Source: an uncultured Desulfobulbaceae bacterium | GTDB lineage: Bacteria > Desulfobacterota > Desulfobulbia > Desulfobulbales > BM004 | Direction: 5' to 3' | Assembly: GCA_947258675.1 (NCBI GenBank) | Contig: CAMYJP010000006.1 | Location: 5,067 to 30,509, forward strand | Length of the DNA: 25,443 bases | Shown here: positions 9,594 to 17,890 of the stretch, one piece after another | Position numbering within the stretch: position 1 is the first letter of the stretch | Layout: each line of letters opens with the position of its first letter | The notes under the pieces: generated by a model | What the model saw: only the letters and a program-made list of their open reading frames with translations | Told to the model about the DNA's origin: nothing | The model's database searches: none | Made by a program: the position numbers and the translations under genes

Positions 9594-11057
9594 CTAATTT
9601 CTTGAAATTCCAGAAAAAAAACTCGGATTTGCAAAATCTTTTTTATACGAAAGGCAGTCTAAGTCATCCATAGCTATCAGATAGTCAAAAGTTTCAGGTT
9701 GCCGGATAAAATTCGATTTAGCATCCGATACCATAATAATACCAGGACGTGGAAATGAAAAATTGGATGAAAAAGATGAAAAATAAGCGCCTGCGTCCAT
9801 GACTGCAAGAATATCTCCTGACCGGAGATACGTTAAATAACGATTTTTGAACAAATAATCTGCTGATGTGCATATACAGCCCATTATATGATAGGCATGA
9901 TCCAGTTTTTCATTAGCCCTATTGGCAACAAATACTTCATGATATTCATAGTCACACGGATAAGCGCAAGAAAATCGGCCAGCATCGCTTATGGCAAAGC
10001 GGGTACCATCTTTCTTTGTCTTAATCGTATGAATTTTTGTGAGCAGAAGCTCAGATTTGCTAGTAATAAAACGACCGGGTTCAATAATTAATTTAGGTGT
10101 CACTAGATTATTCGCAGAGCAAAATATCTTTACACAATTTATTATTTCATTGAGAAAATCCTGAATGGGTTGACAACTGCGTAGCTCAGGCGGTTTTGGA
10201 AGACAGCCGAAAAACCTGTATAGACCGAATTCCAGTCTCGACATTGTTTTTACAGTGGGCACTCCAAAACCTCCGCCAATGTCAAGATAGGGTATTGTAG
10301 CCCCCGTTTCTGTATATACTTCCTGCATAAATTCCAATGCCTTAAGTGTACAATTCTTATGAAATAGTGCATCTTTAGCATTGCTGGTAACATTAAAATG
10401 AAGGCATGTTAAATCAAAGTAATCATTATAAGAAACTATTTTCTTGCAAGCTTGCATAGCCTCACCGCTTTCAATCTCAAGCCCGAATTGATCTCGCGTA
10501 ACTAATCCCAGTCTAATCCCTACACATACTCTTTTTTTTAATTTCTTTGCCAGATGGTATATCTTATCGACTTCAGACAAATTATCAATATTAATTGACA
10601 ATATTTTCCTATTGATTGCATTAACAATACTTTCTTCAGTTTTACTAACCCCGTTATAAATTGTCATATTTCCCGCTACACCTAATTTCTCAGCGAGCCA
10701 TAGTTCATAGGGTGAAATAGCCTCAGCTCCAATTCCTGTATGATGAATTTCTGTCAGTATACCAGGGATACAATTTGTTTTGTAAGAAAATAATATCTTG
10801 GATCCAGTAGGTGCTTTTGCCATTGCCATTTTTAAATTTTGGATGTCCAAAAAAAGTTGATTTTTGTTAAAAACTAAAAGGGGCGAACCATAGTGATTTA
10901 TTAAGTCAACAGCATCTAAGCTGTCAATCTCGATATGGTTTTTATGATTCCTTGTTAAATTCCATAATTTTAAATCGTGTATTTGACTTTTGCACTGCCA
11001 TTTTTGAGATTGTTTAACCATGAATCGTGAGATGGTTTTAATGAAATAATTAATCAT
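9594..11057 (-). CDS. Fold-type III PLP-dependent decarboxylase (LysA/Orn-DAP-Arg decarboxylase 2-like)
   Basis: The 487-residue protein has the alanine-racemase-type barrel with the PLP Schiff-base lysine at Lys93 (FSYKTNCIPG), the phosphate-binding glycine loop (LDIGGGFG), EPGRFI, and C-terminal CTSADYL and MDAGAYF motifs that complete the dimer-interface active site of DAP, ornithine and arginine decarboxylases. A first segment of about 45 residues precedes the usual start. The typical HxHxGS motif reads LHFNVTS here, so the second His, which stacks on the PLP ring in relatives, is Asn. Exosortase-associated loci often carry a decarboxylase of this class. Here it may make an amine or amino-acid building block for the FemAB-like enzymes; that is inference. 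Its ATG lies 4 bp after the flippase stop. Confidence 0.83.
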   Translation of the reverse strand: MINYFIKTISRFMVKQSQKWQCKSQIHDLKLWNLTRNHKNHIEIDSLDAVDLINHYGSPLLVFNKNQLFLDIQNLKMAMAKAPTGSKILFSYKTNCIPGILTEIHHTGIGAEAISPYELWLAEKLGVAGNMTIYNGVSKTEESIVNAINRKILSINIDNLSEVDKIYHLAKKLKKRVCVGIRLGLVTRDQFGLEIESGEAMQACKKIVSYNDYFDLTCLHFNVTSNAKDALFHKNCTLKALEFMQEVYTETGATIPYLDIGGGFGVPTVKTMSRLEFGLYRFFGCLPKPPELRSCQPIQDFLNEIINCVKIFCSANNLVTPKLIIEPGRFITSKSELLLTKIHTIKTKKDGTRFAISDAGRFSCAYPCDYEYHEVFVANRANEKLDHAYHIMGCICTSADYLFKNRYLTYLRSGDILAVMDAGAYFSSFSSNFSFPRPGIIMVSDAKSNFIRQPETFDYLIAMDDLDCLSYKKDFANPSFFSGISRN

Positions 11058-11061
11058 TTTT

Positions 11062-12528
11062 TCAGTTTATTTTCCCTTCGAATAAGCCAAACCTGAGGTT
11101 AATTACATAATATAGACCAGCCATTAGAACTAGTGTTATGAAACAACCAATGGTCGTATGAACAAAATCAGGTATCCATCCGGCATATGTTACAGGAAGG
11201 AATTTGCAAATTATATAAACTAAAATAAATATTGTTATATAGGGTATAGCGACAAGCCCTATGAATGATATAGATTTCTTAATTGACATCTTTAGTGCAT
11301 GAAGAGAGCTGATCATTGTAAGTGAAGAATAAATTGCAAAGCTCAATGACGTTCCTATAGCGGCCCCGATAATCCCCTTGCCGCTCATTATCAAAATGTA
11401 GTCAGTAACAGCCCCGACTATAACGGAAATGCCGGTAAGTAACAAAAGCATATTCTGTCTGTTCAGTGAAACAAGTATTGTCGCGGGCATACTGGCTATA
11501 GCCATAAAAAAAGCCACCGAAACCATAATTTGTCCTGGCACAATTGCTTGTATATAATTTGGTAGCAACCACTGGATCGGCAGATGTATGGAGAGAAAGA
11601 TGACCCCCAGAAGAGGACAAACTAGATAAACCAAAATTAATGTAGGTTGAGTCAGATACCTTTCAATTGCTTTCTTATCTCCTCCCCTCCCGATTTTTTC
11701 CATGAGACTGGGATAGATTACGGTAGCAACAGAATGAGGAAGGATCATGACTAGATTGGTGATGTAGGACTGTAGTGCATATATTCCGAGATCCTGTGTA
11801 CTCATGAGCAAGCCAATCATGATTTTGTCAACATTCGTTAGAAGCATCAGCATGGCCACGGACATCATGATGGGAAAGCCTTTTCGGATAAGATCTCGGA
11901 GAAGAGCGAGATCCAAAAAAGGGGATCGATATAGTGAAATACCCCCGCCCCAAAATAGCACAAGAAGATAGGAGATGCCGAGGGCCATTAAAAATCCTGC
12001 AAGACCGGCGTATTTCGCACCAACTGTCCCCATGACCGTTGAGTTGATCGCAAAACCAAGAATTAGCAGACTCGAACGGCCAATCCTCTTCTCGGCTTGC
12101 AATCGGATAATGGTATACCAATAGACCTGGCTGATCAGAAAAACCAGAGCAAAAAGAGTCCATTCCGAGCGCAGGGCATTCACCGCGCTCCCCTCAGTGC
12201 TTAAAAGATAAATACACAAGAGAATCGCTAGGCATGAAGAGATAATCAGGTTAAATCCCAGAGACGTCCTTTTGATCCTCTCCGCAAGCAATAAGTCACT
12301 TCTACCCACTGCATAGGGCACCTCTCTCATCATTGCATCACTCGTTCCCAAATGTGAGTAGGCAAAAAACATGTGGACAAGCTTCATCTGTGTCCAGATC
12401 CCCAGTGTATTTGGACCAAATATTTTTGCCAGTACAAATCCTCGGATAAAGAAGAAAACTTCGGACAGTACCCGGGCTGAGGAAAATAGCGAAATTAAAG
12501 TGAGCACTTTTGCTCTTGCAACAGCCAA
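11062..12528 (-). CDS. Polysaccharide flippase (Wzx/MOP superfamily)
   Basis: The 488-residue protein is strongly hydrophobic throughout, with about twelve or more membrane segments, and carries typical MOP-family features: FGPNTLGIW after the first helix, then MLLTNVDKIMIGLLMS, LGIYALQSYI and MEKIGRGGD. Such proteins flip lipid-linked oligosaccharide across the inner membrane. It starts with TTG at 12528, supported by GGAG eight bases upstream (12529-12541 region); no ATG lies nearby in frame. The gene is followed after 4 bp by the decarboxylase. A 57-codon remnant of a related flippase lies 58 bp upstream. Substrate specificity cannot be read from sequence. Confidence 0.9.
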   Translation of the reverse strand: MAVARAKVLTLISLFSSARVLSEVFFFIRGFVLAKIFGPNTLGIWTQMKLVHMFFAYSHLGTSDAMMREVPYAVGRSDLLLAERIKRTSLGFNLIISSCLAILLCIYLLSTEGSAVNALRSEWTLFALVFLISQVYWYTIIRLQAEKRIGRSSLLILGFAINSTVMGTVGAKYAGLAGFLMALGISYLLVLFWGGGISLYRSPFLDLALLRDLIRKGFPIMMSVAMLMLLTNVDKIMIGLLMSTQDLGIYALQSYITNLVMILPHSVATVIYPSLMEKIGRGGDKKAIERYLTQPTLILVYLVCPLLGVIFLSIHLPIQWLLPNYIQAIVPGQIMVSVAFFMAIASMPATILVSLNRQNMLLLLTGISVIVGAVTDYILIMSGKGIIGAAIGTSLSFAIYSSLTMISSLHALKMSIKKSISFIGLVAIPYITIFILVYIICKFLPVTYAGWIPDFVHTTIGCFITLVLMAGLYYVINLRFGLFEGKIN

Positions 12529-12586
12529 ATTATATACTCCTGATTTTTTTTCGTGATCTTTGTTATAAGGAATTCGAAGTGTTCAT

Positions 12587-12760
12587 TCAATCATTGTGCA
12601 ACATGAGGGCCAGTTTCATTTCGATCCAAATACCAAAAAAGGCCGGGCCAAGTATTTTCGTCAGCAAAAAGCCTCTTACGGCAAAAAGAGCTTCTGCCAG
12701 ATAACGTGCTACGGAAAAAAAGGAGATCTGGGGCAATACTTTTGTTTTAAAATCCGGCAT
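12587..12760 (-). pseudogene. 5' remnant of a second flippase gene
   Basis: A 57-codon frame starting with ATG at 12760 aligns with the first 50 or so residues of the intact flippase immediately downstream: ISFFSVARYLAEALFAVRGF against ISLFSSARVLSEVFFFIRGF, then TKILGPAFFGIWIEMKL against AKIFGPNTLGIWTQMKL. It stops at TGA (12587-12589). Its ATG overlaps the stop of the GT4 gene (TGATG), so it keeps a native operon junction. It most likely is what remains after a recombination that removed the rest of a neighbouring, diverged flippase gene. A functional small protein is less likely. Confidence 0.8.
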
Positions 12761-13893
12761 CAAAATTCATGAATAGCGGAGGTTGAATTTTTACATACGC
12801 AGTCATTCGCCAGCTCATCAAATTGACAGGCAAGGTTCGACCAGGTGAATCTGGCTGCTCTTTCTCTGGCAGCACAGGATAGCCGTGTGATTTCTATTTC
12901 ATTATTCATTAGGAAATTCAGTGCATTGGAGATTTCCGCAACACTGCCACATTTTGTTTTGAGTGCGGCATTCCCCACCACCTCAACACAGCCACATGCT
13001 TCAGAGGTGACGATGGCACAGCCGGCAGCCATTGCTTCGAGCAGAACAACAGGAAAATTTTCCTTAATGGAAGGGAAAACAAATATCTTGGCCGATTTAT
13101 AAAGATCAATTAATTCCTTTCCTCTAACAAAACCAAGGAAGCGAACCATGGGAAGATTTTGACCCATCTTTTTAAGCACTGATAGGTAGGGCCCGTCTCC
13201 GGCGATCAAGATTTCCCAGTCTGTTTTAAGACCCGTAACGGCTTTAAGAAAATACTGAATCCCCTTGCGCTCAAACATGCGGGTCACGACCAGTATTCGA
13301 TTTTTTTTTGCACCTTCTGTATATTCTGGCAAATCATACCCATTAGGAATAACCGCCACCGGTGTATCCGTGTGGTGCCCAATGAGCTGTTGCAGGAAAA
13401 ATGACGGGGTGGTGATTCCTTTACTGTTTGAAATTATACGTTTCCAAACAGGCCTTATAAATTTATGAGCGATTTTAAACCGGTCAGGGTTATAGCCAGG
13501 GACATCTGAGCCGTGTGTGGTGATGATATACGGCAGCCCGGTTTTTTTCCATAGTAGATACGATACAATGCCGGACGGGACGATAAAATGGGTATGATTA
13601 AGCTGATAATCGCATTTGCGAATCAGCTCTAGAGCTTTGAAATAAGCAGGCAATATAAGTGTTAGCATTTCAGCCAACGTTACATAATGGCTGAAGCGGC
13701 GCCGGCATCTGACACGATGGATCCATACACCGTTTCTTTCTTCATATGCCGGTAAATTTTTCTGGCCGGAAGTCACAACGTCAATATGATAGCCCATTTT
13801 GACAAGGGCTTCGGCCAATCCTTGGGATACAACTCCGCCTCCCCCGCCGATTGGAGGATATTCATAATTTATGCATAGTAGATTTTTATCCAA
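12760..13893 (-). CDS. Glycosyltransferase family 4 protein
   Basis: The 377-residue GT-B protein has the N-terminal glycine-rich loop of GT4 enzymes (PPIGGGGGVVSQGLAEAL, residues 13-30), TTHGSDVPGY near 125-134, the second-domain start VVTRMFERKG, AGDGPYL, and the C-terminal donor-binding motif with Glu278 and Glu286 (SIKENFPVVLLEAMAAG). GT4 enzymes transfer sugars from nucleotide-sugar donors with retention of configuration. It is probably cytoplasmic or membrane-peripheral and builds the lipid-linked unit exported by the flippase. The start appears to be TTG at 13893, 4 bp after the ligase-like gene; GAG and AAAG precede it. Confidence 0.9.
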   Translation of the reverse strand: MDKNLLCINYEYPPIGGGGGVVSQGLAEALVKMGYHIDVVTSGQKNLPAYEERNGVWIHRVRCRRRFSHYVTLAEMLTLILPAYFKALELIRKCDYQLNHTHFIVPSGIVSYLLWKKTGLPYIITTHGSDVPGYNPDRFKIAHKFIRPVWKRIISNSKGITTPSFFLQQLIGHHTDTPVAVIPNGYDLPEYTEGAKKNRILVVTRMFERKGIQYFLKAVTGLKTDWEILIAGDGPYLSVLKKMGQNLPMVRFLGFVRGKELIDLYKSAKIFVFPSIKENFPVVLLEAMAAGCAIVTSEACGCVEVVGNAALKTKCGSVAEISNALNFLMNNEIEITRLSCAARERAARFTWSNLACQFDELANDCVCKNSTSAIHEF

Positions 13894-13897
13894 TTCT

Positions 13898-15217
13898 TTA
13901 TCTCACACGCGATTCAACCACGCGAAATTTTCTGCCCGGTTTAATATCAAATTTATCATTTTTTTGAATACTTATTCGTACTCCATTCCCTATAATGGAA
14001 CGGATAACTTCGCTAATTTCATTTTCAGAGGTGTCAATGCCATTCCTGCCGGTTTCAACTTTCACTGTGAAAATATCATAATCTATCTGAGTAACCTGGT
14101 AATTCTTGATACCGCGTAATTTTTCAATTGCGCATGTTAATCTGTATGGCGAAAGGATCTGGCCGTTTTTTAATTTCACACAATCTGAGATTCGCCCCTC
14201 GATCCTTTTGAGTATGGTGGCCTTTCTTCCGCATGGACACAGCTTGCCTCCACCTGAATAAACGATATCACCGGTTTCAAACCGAATAAACGGCATAGCC
14301 ATTAAATTAAGATTTGTCATTACAAGCCTAGAACCATTCCCATTTCCAACCGGCAGATATTCGACAATAGTTGAATCTTCTGCAAGATGTAATCCATTAT
14401 GTTCAGCGCATTCCCACCCAACAATTCCCATCTCGGTCAGACCATAAAACTCATATAATTCGGCGTTAAACGTATTTTCTAAAAAAGCACGAGTCGACTG
14501 GTCAAGCGTTTCGGCAGTGGATATGATTTTCTTTGGATAATATACCGGAAAATTTGTACTATGGATTAATTCTGCAATCAATTTTAAAGGCGTTCGACTA
14601 CCATAAAGATAATCCGGTTTTACATTGTTCAATTTTCTAAGAAGTTGATCAGGGGAGTCCAATATTGAAGTGTAATACCAGCCAGGAGGAGTGACTTTTT
14701 TTTGGTCCGGCTTTTCGTCGGTGATCAAAAGTATCCTTTGTGTTATTTTGTAACCGGCCGATCTCAATGCCCTGAGGAACAGCATATTCCGTGTGATGAC
14801 AAAATCAGGATCGTAGTAGACCGTGAAAGGTTCGCCTGTCGATCCGCTCGTATGCTCCGATTTGAGAGCATGGCAGTGAAACCTCTTGTTGGTTAAATAA
14901 TTCTTATTAAATTTTTGTAATTCGGCTTTTCTTGTTAATGGTATTTTAGAGAGATCTTCAACTGAGTTTATATCCTCTGGTAACAAACCTATGCTTTCAA
15001 AAAGATTTCGATAGTAAGGAACATTTAAGTATGCCTCTTTGACCAGCCGTTTTAGTTTTAGCTCCTGAATTTGTTTTATTTGCTCTCGACCACGCCACTG
15101 GTTTTTCATCAGGTGCCGGTATGTCATGTAAATTTTATATATGTTCATTTTGGCAGGATTATCCGAAGAGAGCTTGATCACCTTTAGGAGCAACGTTAGC
15201 AGCAGTTTAAAAGGCAC
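13898..15217 (-). CDS. CapK/phenylacetate-CoA ligase-like AMP-forming enzyme
   Basis: The 439-residue protein belongs to the adenylate-forming superfamily. The P-loop HTSGSTGEP is at residues 122-130, the adenylate-binding YGLTEMG at 258-264, RFETGD at 312-317, a CPCGR metal-binding-like stretch at 327-331, and RIEGRISDCVKL at the hinge to the C-terminal domain. Homologues in capsule loci are called CapK. They activate a carboxylic acid as acyl-AMP, usually for transfer to CoA or another acceptor. Here it could supply acyl groups for decorating the glycan by the FemAB-like proteins, which is inference. The start is GTG at 15217, overlapping the upstream gene by 22 bp; ATG at residue 24 is an alternative. 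Confidence 0.85.
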   Translation of the reverse strand: MPFKLLLTLLLKVIKLSSDNPAKMNIYKIYMTYRHLMKNQWRGREQIKQIQELKLKRLVKEAYLNVPYYRNLFESIGLLPEDINSVEDLSKIPLTRKAELQKFNKNYLTNKRFHCHALKSEHTSGSTGEPFTVYYDPDFVITRNMLFLRALRSAGYKITQRILLITDEKPDQKKVTPPGWYYTSILDSPDQLLRKLNNVKPDYLYGSRTPLKLIAELIHSTNFPVYYPKKIISTAETLDQSTRAFLENTFNAELYEFYGLTEMGIVGWECAEHNGLHLAEDSTIVEYLPVGNGNGSRLVMTNLNLMAMPFIRFETGDIVYSGGGKLCPCGRKATILKRIEGRISDCVKLKNGQILSPYRLTCAIEKLRGIKNYQVTQIDYDIFTVKVETGRNGIDTSENEISEVIRSIIGNGVRISIQKNDKFDIKPGRKFRVVESRVR

Positions 15218-16377
15218 TCATTAAACTTACGGAGGTTATTTTTAAGGTCTAACACTTTTTGTTGTAAATTGAATTCACTTACAACAGCTTCGGATAATAG
15301 ATCAAAAAGCTTATCTTTCTGATCATTAGCAACAAAATCTGCAACTGGAATTACCTTGCTTTGTATACCGAGCAGTTCGAAGAAGCCGAAAAATTTCTGA
15401 TTATAAGCCAGTCCAACAATATTTGTACCAGCATCAGCAGCGAAAATTGTCGGGTGCATCCTAACTCCCAACATGGCAGTCATACATCCGGTAACCGCCT
15501 TATAGAGCATTGGGTTGTATATATTAAGGAGCTTTGTACATGGGGAGTTCATTTTATGCATAATTTTCTTGCATATCAAATTATCTGCTTCATGCGAGAC
15601 ATTGTATGTCGGTAAAAAAAGAATAAATGCTTTATAATTAGCAACAACTCTGTCAAGGACCTCGGCAAGCAGATGAATCATCTTTTCGCATTTCTCTTTA
15701 CCAGGAATTTTACGAAGATTATATTTTACTGCATATTTATGAGGAATTATGGCTGAGCTCTGATGAAACCATTTTCTGGCAGCCACCCCTATGATTGGAA
15801 CACCATTCAGCGGAATATTGTTTCTTTCTAATATATCTATTGCCTCCTCCCGGGGTGCTGAGGGTAGAAGTAGTCCAGGATCCGGAATCACATATACAGG
15901 ATTTGATGTTAAGGTTTCTGCGGTCTCTTTCGCAAGATTGTCTCGCACGGTGATGTGTTCCATGCAGGCAAAAGCGAGTCTGGCAAAGAGACGACTCGTT
16001 ATCTTTTTTAACGGCCCAACGCCGAGGGAGTAGCCGATGATCTTTTTGTTTATGGCTCTTACCATCGCGATTCTTATTGCCCAGTAAGGCATTTTCACAA
16101 GACTGTCATCATCCTGAAAAAGTCCGCCACCTCCACACAAAATAAGATCAGACATCTTCGCTGCTTTAATTAAGGCGGGAAGTCCCCTTATTCCCCTGGG
16201 CACGGTTTCTACCCCGAAAAAAATACTATCTGCGCCGGGATTGCCGGAAACAAAGGTGATTTCCAGTTTGGGATTTATTCTCCTGAATTCATGACACATT
16301 GAAAACATAATTGCTCGATCGCCAATGTTTCCATCCGTGTCACCCGCCAGAATGAGTATTTTTCTAACTCGGTTCAT
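15196..16377 (-). CDS. Polysaccharide pyruvyl transferase family protein
   Basis: The 393-residue protein shows the family's landmarks: GDTDGNIGDRA at residues 12-22, LILCGGGGLFQDDD at 78-91, IGYSLGVGPL, IPDPGLLLP, and LGVRMHPTIFAADAGT in the C-terminal half. Members (CsaB-like, WcaK-like) transfer pyruvate from PEP to sugar hydroxyls, forming ketals on surface polysaccharides; some members have other roles. It is the first gene of the left-half cluster, and its 3' end overlaps the ligase-like gene by 22 bp, so the pair is translationally coupled. ATG at 16377 is preceded immediately by AGGAA. The 248 bp upstream is repeat-rich. Confidence 0.87.
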   Translation of the reverse strand: MNRVRKILILAGDTDGNIGDRAIMFSMCHEFRRINPKLEITFVSGNPGADSIFFGVETVPRGIRGLPALIKAAKMSDLILCGGGGLFQDDDSLVKMPYWAIRIAMVRAINKKIIGYSLGVGPLKKITSRLFARLAFACMEHITVRDNLAKETAETLTSNPVYVIPDPGLLLPSAPREEAIDILERNNIPLNGVPIIGVAARKWFHQSSAIIPHKYAVKYNLRKIPGKEKCEKMIHLLAEVLDRVVANYKAFILFLPTYNVSHEADNLICKKIMHKMNSPCTKLLNIYNPMLYKAVTGCMTAMLGVRMHPTIFAADAGTNIVGLAYNQKFFGFFELLGIQSKVIPVADFVANDQKDKLFDLLSEAVVSEFNLQQKVLDLKNNLRKFNECLLNCC

Positions 16378-16416
16378 TTCCTATCAGAAACCCTAAAAAA
16401 AATTGCGGCAAAGGGA

Positions 16417-16448
16417 TCAAAGCCTGAATTGTGAATAAGGTTGGTTGA
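16417..16448 (+). repeat. Repeat family E, copy 1
   Basis: CAAAGCCTGAATTGTGAATA and the following bases closely match 17314-17345, with the same order CAAAGC, TGAAT, GTGAATAA, GTTGGTTGA. It leads directly into an AT-rich repeat D copy. Confidence 0.6.
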
Positions 16449-16520
16449 CTATGGTAATTCTGAATTTTGGATTATATGGTGATAATTATTAATTTTGAAT
16501 TTTTAGTTTTGAATTATATA
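16441..16520 (+). repeat. AT-rich repeat family D, copy 1
   Basis: The sequence runs GGTTGACTATG, AATTCTGAATTTTGGATTAT, then TAGTTTTGAATT. The same order recurs at 18436-18489, 18550-18600 and 19307-19340. It is non-coding and AT-rich, upstream of the pyruvyl transferase-like gene. Confidence 0.65.
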
Positions 16521-16531
16521 TTCTTTTTAGA

Positions 16532-16575
16532 CCCCAGTTGAATAAACAATAGATAACTTCAAAGGGGCAGGCAGG
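16532..16575. repeat. Hairpin repeat family B, copy 1
   Basis: CCCCAGTTGAA pairs with TTCAAAGGGG after an 18-nt loop, followed by CAGGCAG. Other copies carry CCCCGATGAAAT with ATTTCAT, so the stem sequence changes but pairing persists. Confidence 0.65.
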
Positions 16576-16625
16576 GATGATTGAGAGCTTGAAAACGTAA
16601 ATTTCAATGCTTTGCTGATGACCGA

Positions 16626-16997
16626 CTATCCTCTGAGTGGAAGTACTCTGGCTCTGGCTTTTTTATGATTAATCGAAATTAAGGCGCCGTCACCGAGTTT
16701 ATCTTTAAATTTCTTGATAGCTTCAACTACGATTATCCCAACTGATTCAGGCATAACGTTCTGAGTACGAACCTGAATAACACTGGGTGCTGCTGCACTG
16801 GTGGCAGCAAGTATACTTCCGAAGTCCAGATCATGCGTAAAAACAATGAAACTGTGGTCCAGTGCCCATACCATAATCGCTTGATCTGTTGCACCAAGAT
16901 CTCCAATATTGGACCAGTGAATTGCCTCCCAACCTTCTGCATCAAAAACATCAACCCATTTTGGTGGGAGATTCATGTCAATGAGAATTTTTATCAT
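16626..16997 (-). CDS. DUF5615 PIN-like toxin
   Basis: From ATG at 16997 the protein has 123 residues: MIKILIDMNLPP (Asp7, Asn9), then ATDQAIMVWA with an acidic residue at 38, and FTHDLDFG (Asp56, Asp58). These are the acidic positions of the PIN-like DUF5615 family, whose members are putative ribonuclease toxins. It overlaps the DUF433 antitoxin gene by 4 bp (ATGA), the usual pairing. A longer in-frame start at 17033 would add 12 residues inside the antitoxin gene and is unlikely. RNase activity is inferred from family. Confidence 0.85.
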   Translation of the reverse strand: MIKILIDMNLPPKWVDVFDAEGWEAIHWSNIGDLGATDQAIMVWALDHSFIVFTHDLDFGSILAATSAAAPSVIQVRTQNVMPESVGIIVVEAIKKFKDKLGDGALISINHKKARARVLPLRG

Positions 16998-17221
16998 GAT
17001 GCAAGTGGAATTTCCACCTCCTCGGCTCTCCAAGCAGCATAAGAAAGAGCCTCATAAATGTCATCTCCCTCGAGATATGGGTAGGCTTCAAGCACCTCCT
17101 TAATCGTTTGACCTGATGCAATCAGTCCGACGATTGTGCCAACGGTTACCCTCATCCCTCTGATACATGGTTTGCCTCCCATTACCTGAGGATCAAAAGT
17201 TATTCTTTTTAGCGGTTCCAT
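16994..17221 (-). CDS. DUF433 antitoxin
   Basis: The 75-residue protein matches the DUF433 pattern: RITFDPQVMGGKPCIRGMRV, then VGTIVGLIASGQTIKEVLEA and YPYLEGDDIYEALSYAAWRA, which forms a helix-turn-helix-like region. DUF433 proteins are encoded directly upstream of DUF5615 toxins and are thought to bind both toxin and operator DNA. AGGAGA lies five bases before the ATG. A short inverted repeat sits just upstream (17233-17259). Confidence 0.88.
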   Translation of the reverse strand: MEPLKRITFDPQVMGGKPCIRGMRVTVGTIVGLIASGQTIKEVLEAYPYLEGDDIYEALSYAAWRAEEVEIPLAS

Positions 17222-17232
17222 TAGTGTCTCCT

Positions 17233-17259
17233 ATACAGCTTCGCTGTGGATAGCTGTAT
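17233..17259. promoter_or_regulatory. Inverted repeat, possible operator of the DUF433/DUF5615 operon
   Basis: ATACAGCT (17233-17240) and AGCTGTAT (17252-17259) form a perfect 8-bp inverted repeat 12 bp upstream of the DUF433 start. The position suits autoregulation. A run of GTTGTAGG-type repeats follows at about 17261-17284, so the motif could also be part of a repeat. Confidence 0.4.
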
Positions 17260-17313
17260 GTTGTAGGTTGTAGGTTGTAGGTTGAATGTTGACACCCCGA
17301 TGAGGATACCAGG

Positions 17314-17345
17314 TCAAAGCTTGAATAGTGAATAAAGTTGGTTGA
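17314..17345 (+). repeat. Repeat family E, copy 2
   Basis: CAAAGCTTGAATAGTGAATA with the following bases matches 16417-16448 with few differences. Here it is followed by a short AT-run rather than a full D repeat. Confidence 0.6.
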
Positions 17346-17361
17346 TTTTTTTAATTAGCCA

Positions 17362-17393
17362 CCCCGATGAAATAAGTGCAACGGAGATTTCAT
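17362..17393. repeat. Hairpin repeat family B, copy 2
   Basis: CCCCGATGAAAT and ATTTCAT are separated by 13 nt. The copy lacks the closing GGG and runs straight into repeat A, showing B and A joined end to end. Confidence 0.65.
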
Positions 17394-17462
17394 TAACCGC
17401 AGACACACGCGGACTGACGCGGACATTTTGAGTGAATGTGAAAAGTTAAAAGTGATAAGTGA
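17394..17462 (+). repeat. Repeat A plus repeat C composite, copy 1
   Basis: Repeat A (17394-17425) reads TAACCGCAGAC, ACACGCGGACTGACGCGGAC. Repeat C follows at once: TTTTGAGTGAATGTGAAAAG and AAGTGATAAGTG. The same A-C joint is at 21727-21830. Confidence 0.7.
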
Positions 17463-17517
17463 AATAAAATACAATTTAAGCTTTTGAACCCGGAATCCTT
17501 TCCTGCGAGAAATTGAA

Positions 17518-17557
17518 CCCCGATGAAATAAAACCCACCAATGTTTCATTGAGCAGG
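17518..17557. repeat. Hairpin repeat family B, copy 3
   Basis: CCCCGATGAAAT pairs with GTTTCATTG, followed by AGCAGG. The loop is ACCCACCA-rich and unlike the other copies, while the stem is kept. Confidence 0.65.
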
Positions 17558-17890
17558 CTGGGCAGGCGGGATAAATTTGGATCGTTTAGAACCTTTGGAT
17601 CGGTTTTATCGAGAAAAGCGAGACTCGCGAGAAAGGGTCCCTGGGCGCTGGGCTATAAGATAGCCTATGGCCTATTGCCTATTCATGTATTTTGCTTGTT
17701 CTTCCTTCAGGTACCCGATCTTTTTCGGTTTGCTATCAACAGTCAACAGTTGATCAAGGGTTTCAAAAACAACCTGGAATTTTCCATCCATGTCGGCTCT
17801 TAGATTTTCAATCTCTTTACGTAGTTCCGCATTATCAGATATCAATAGTCTCATCTTTGTGAAGGCACGCATTATCTGGATGTTAACTTG

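Larger units (their letters stand above)
17222..17671. other. Gene-free repeat cluster
   Basis: No gene is seen. In order the stretch holds an inverted repeat, a TAGGTTG microrepeat (about 17261-17284), repeat E, hairpin B, repeat A, repeat C and a second hairpin B followed by GCAGGCTGGGCAGGCGGG. The remainder (17570-17671) has no obvious function. Confidence 0.6.

Noticed and set aside
17016..17033. Upstream in-frame start of the DUF5615 gene at 17033
   Set aside because: It would extend the toxin into the antitoxin gene by 12 residues (MESRGGGNSTCI) with no family match. The ATG at 16997 gives the standard ATGA overlap.
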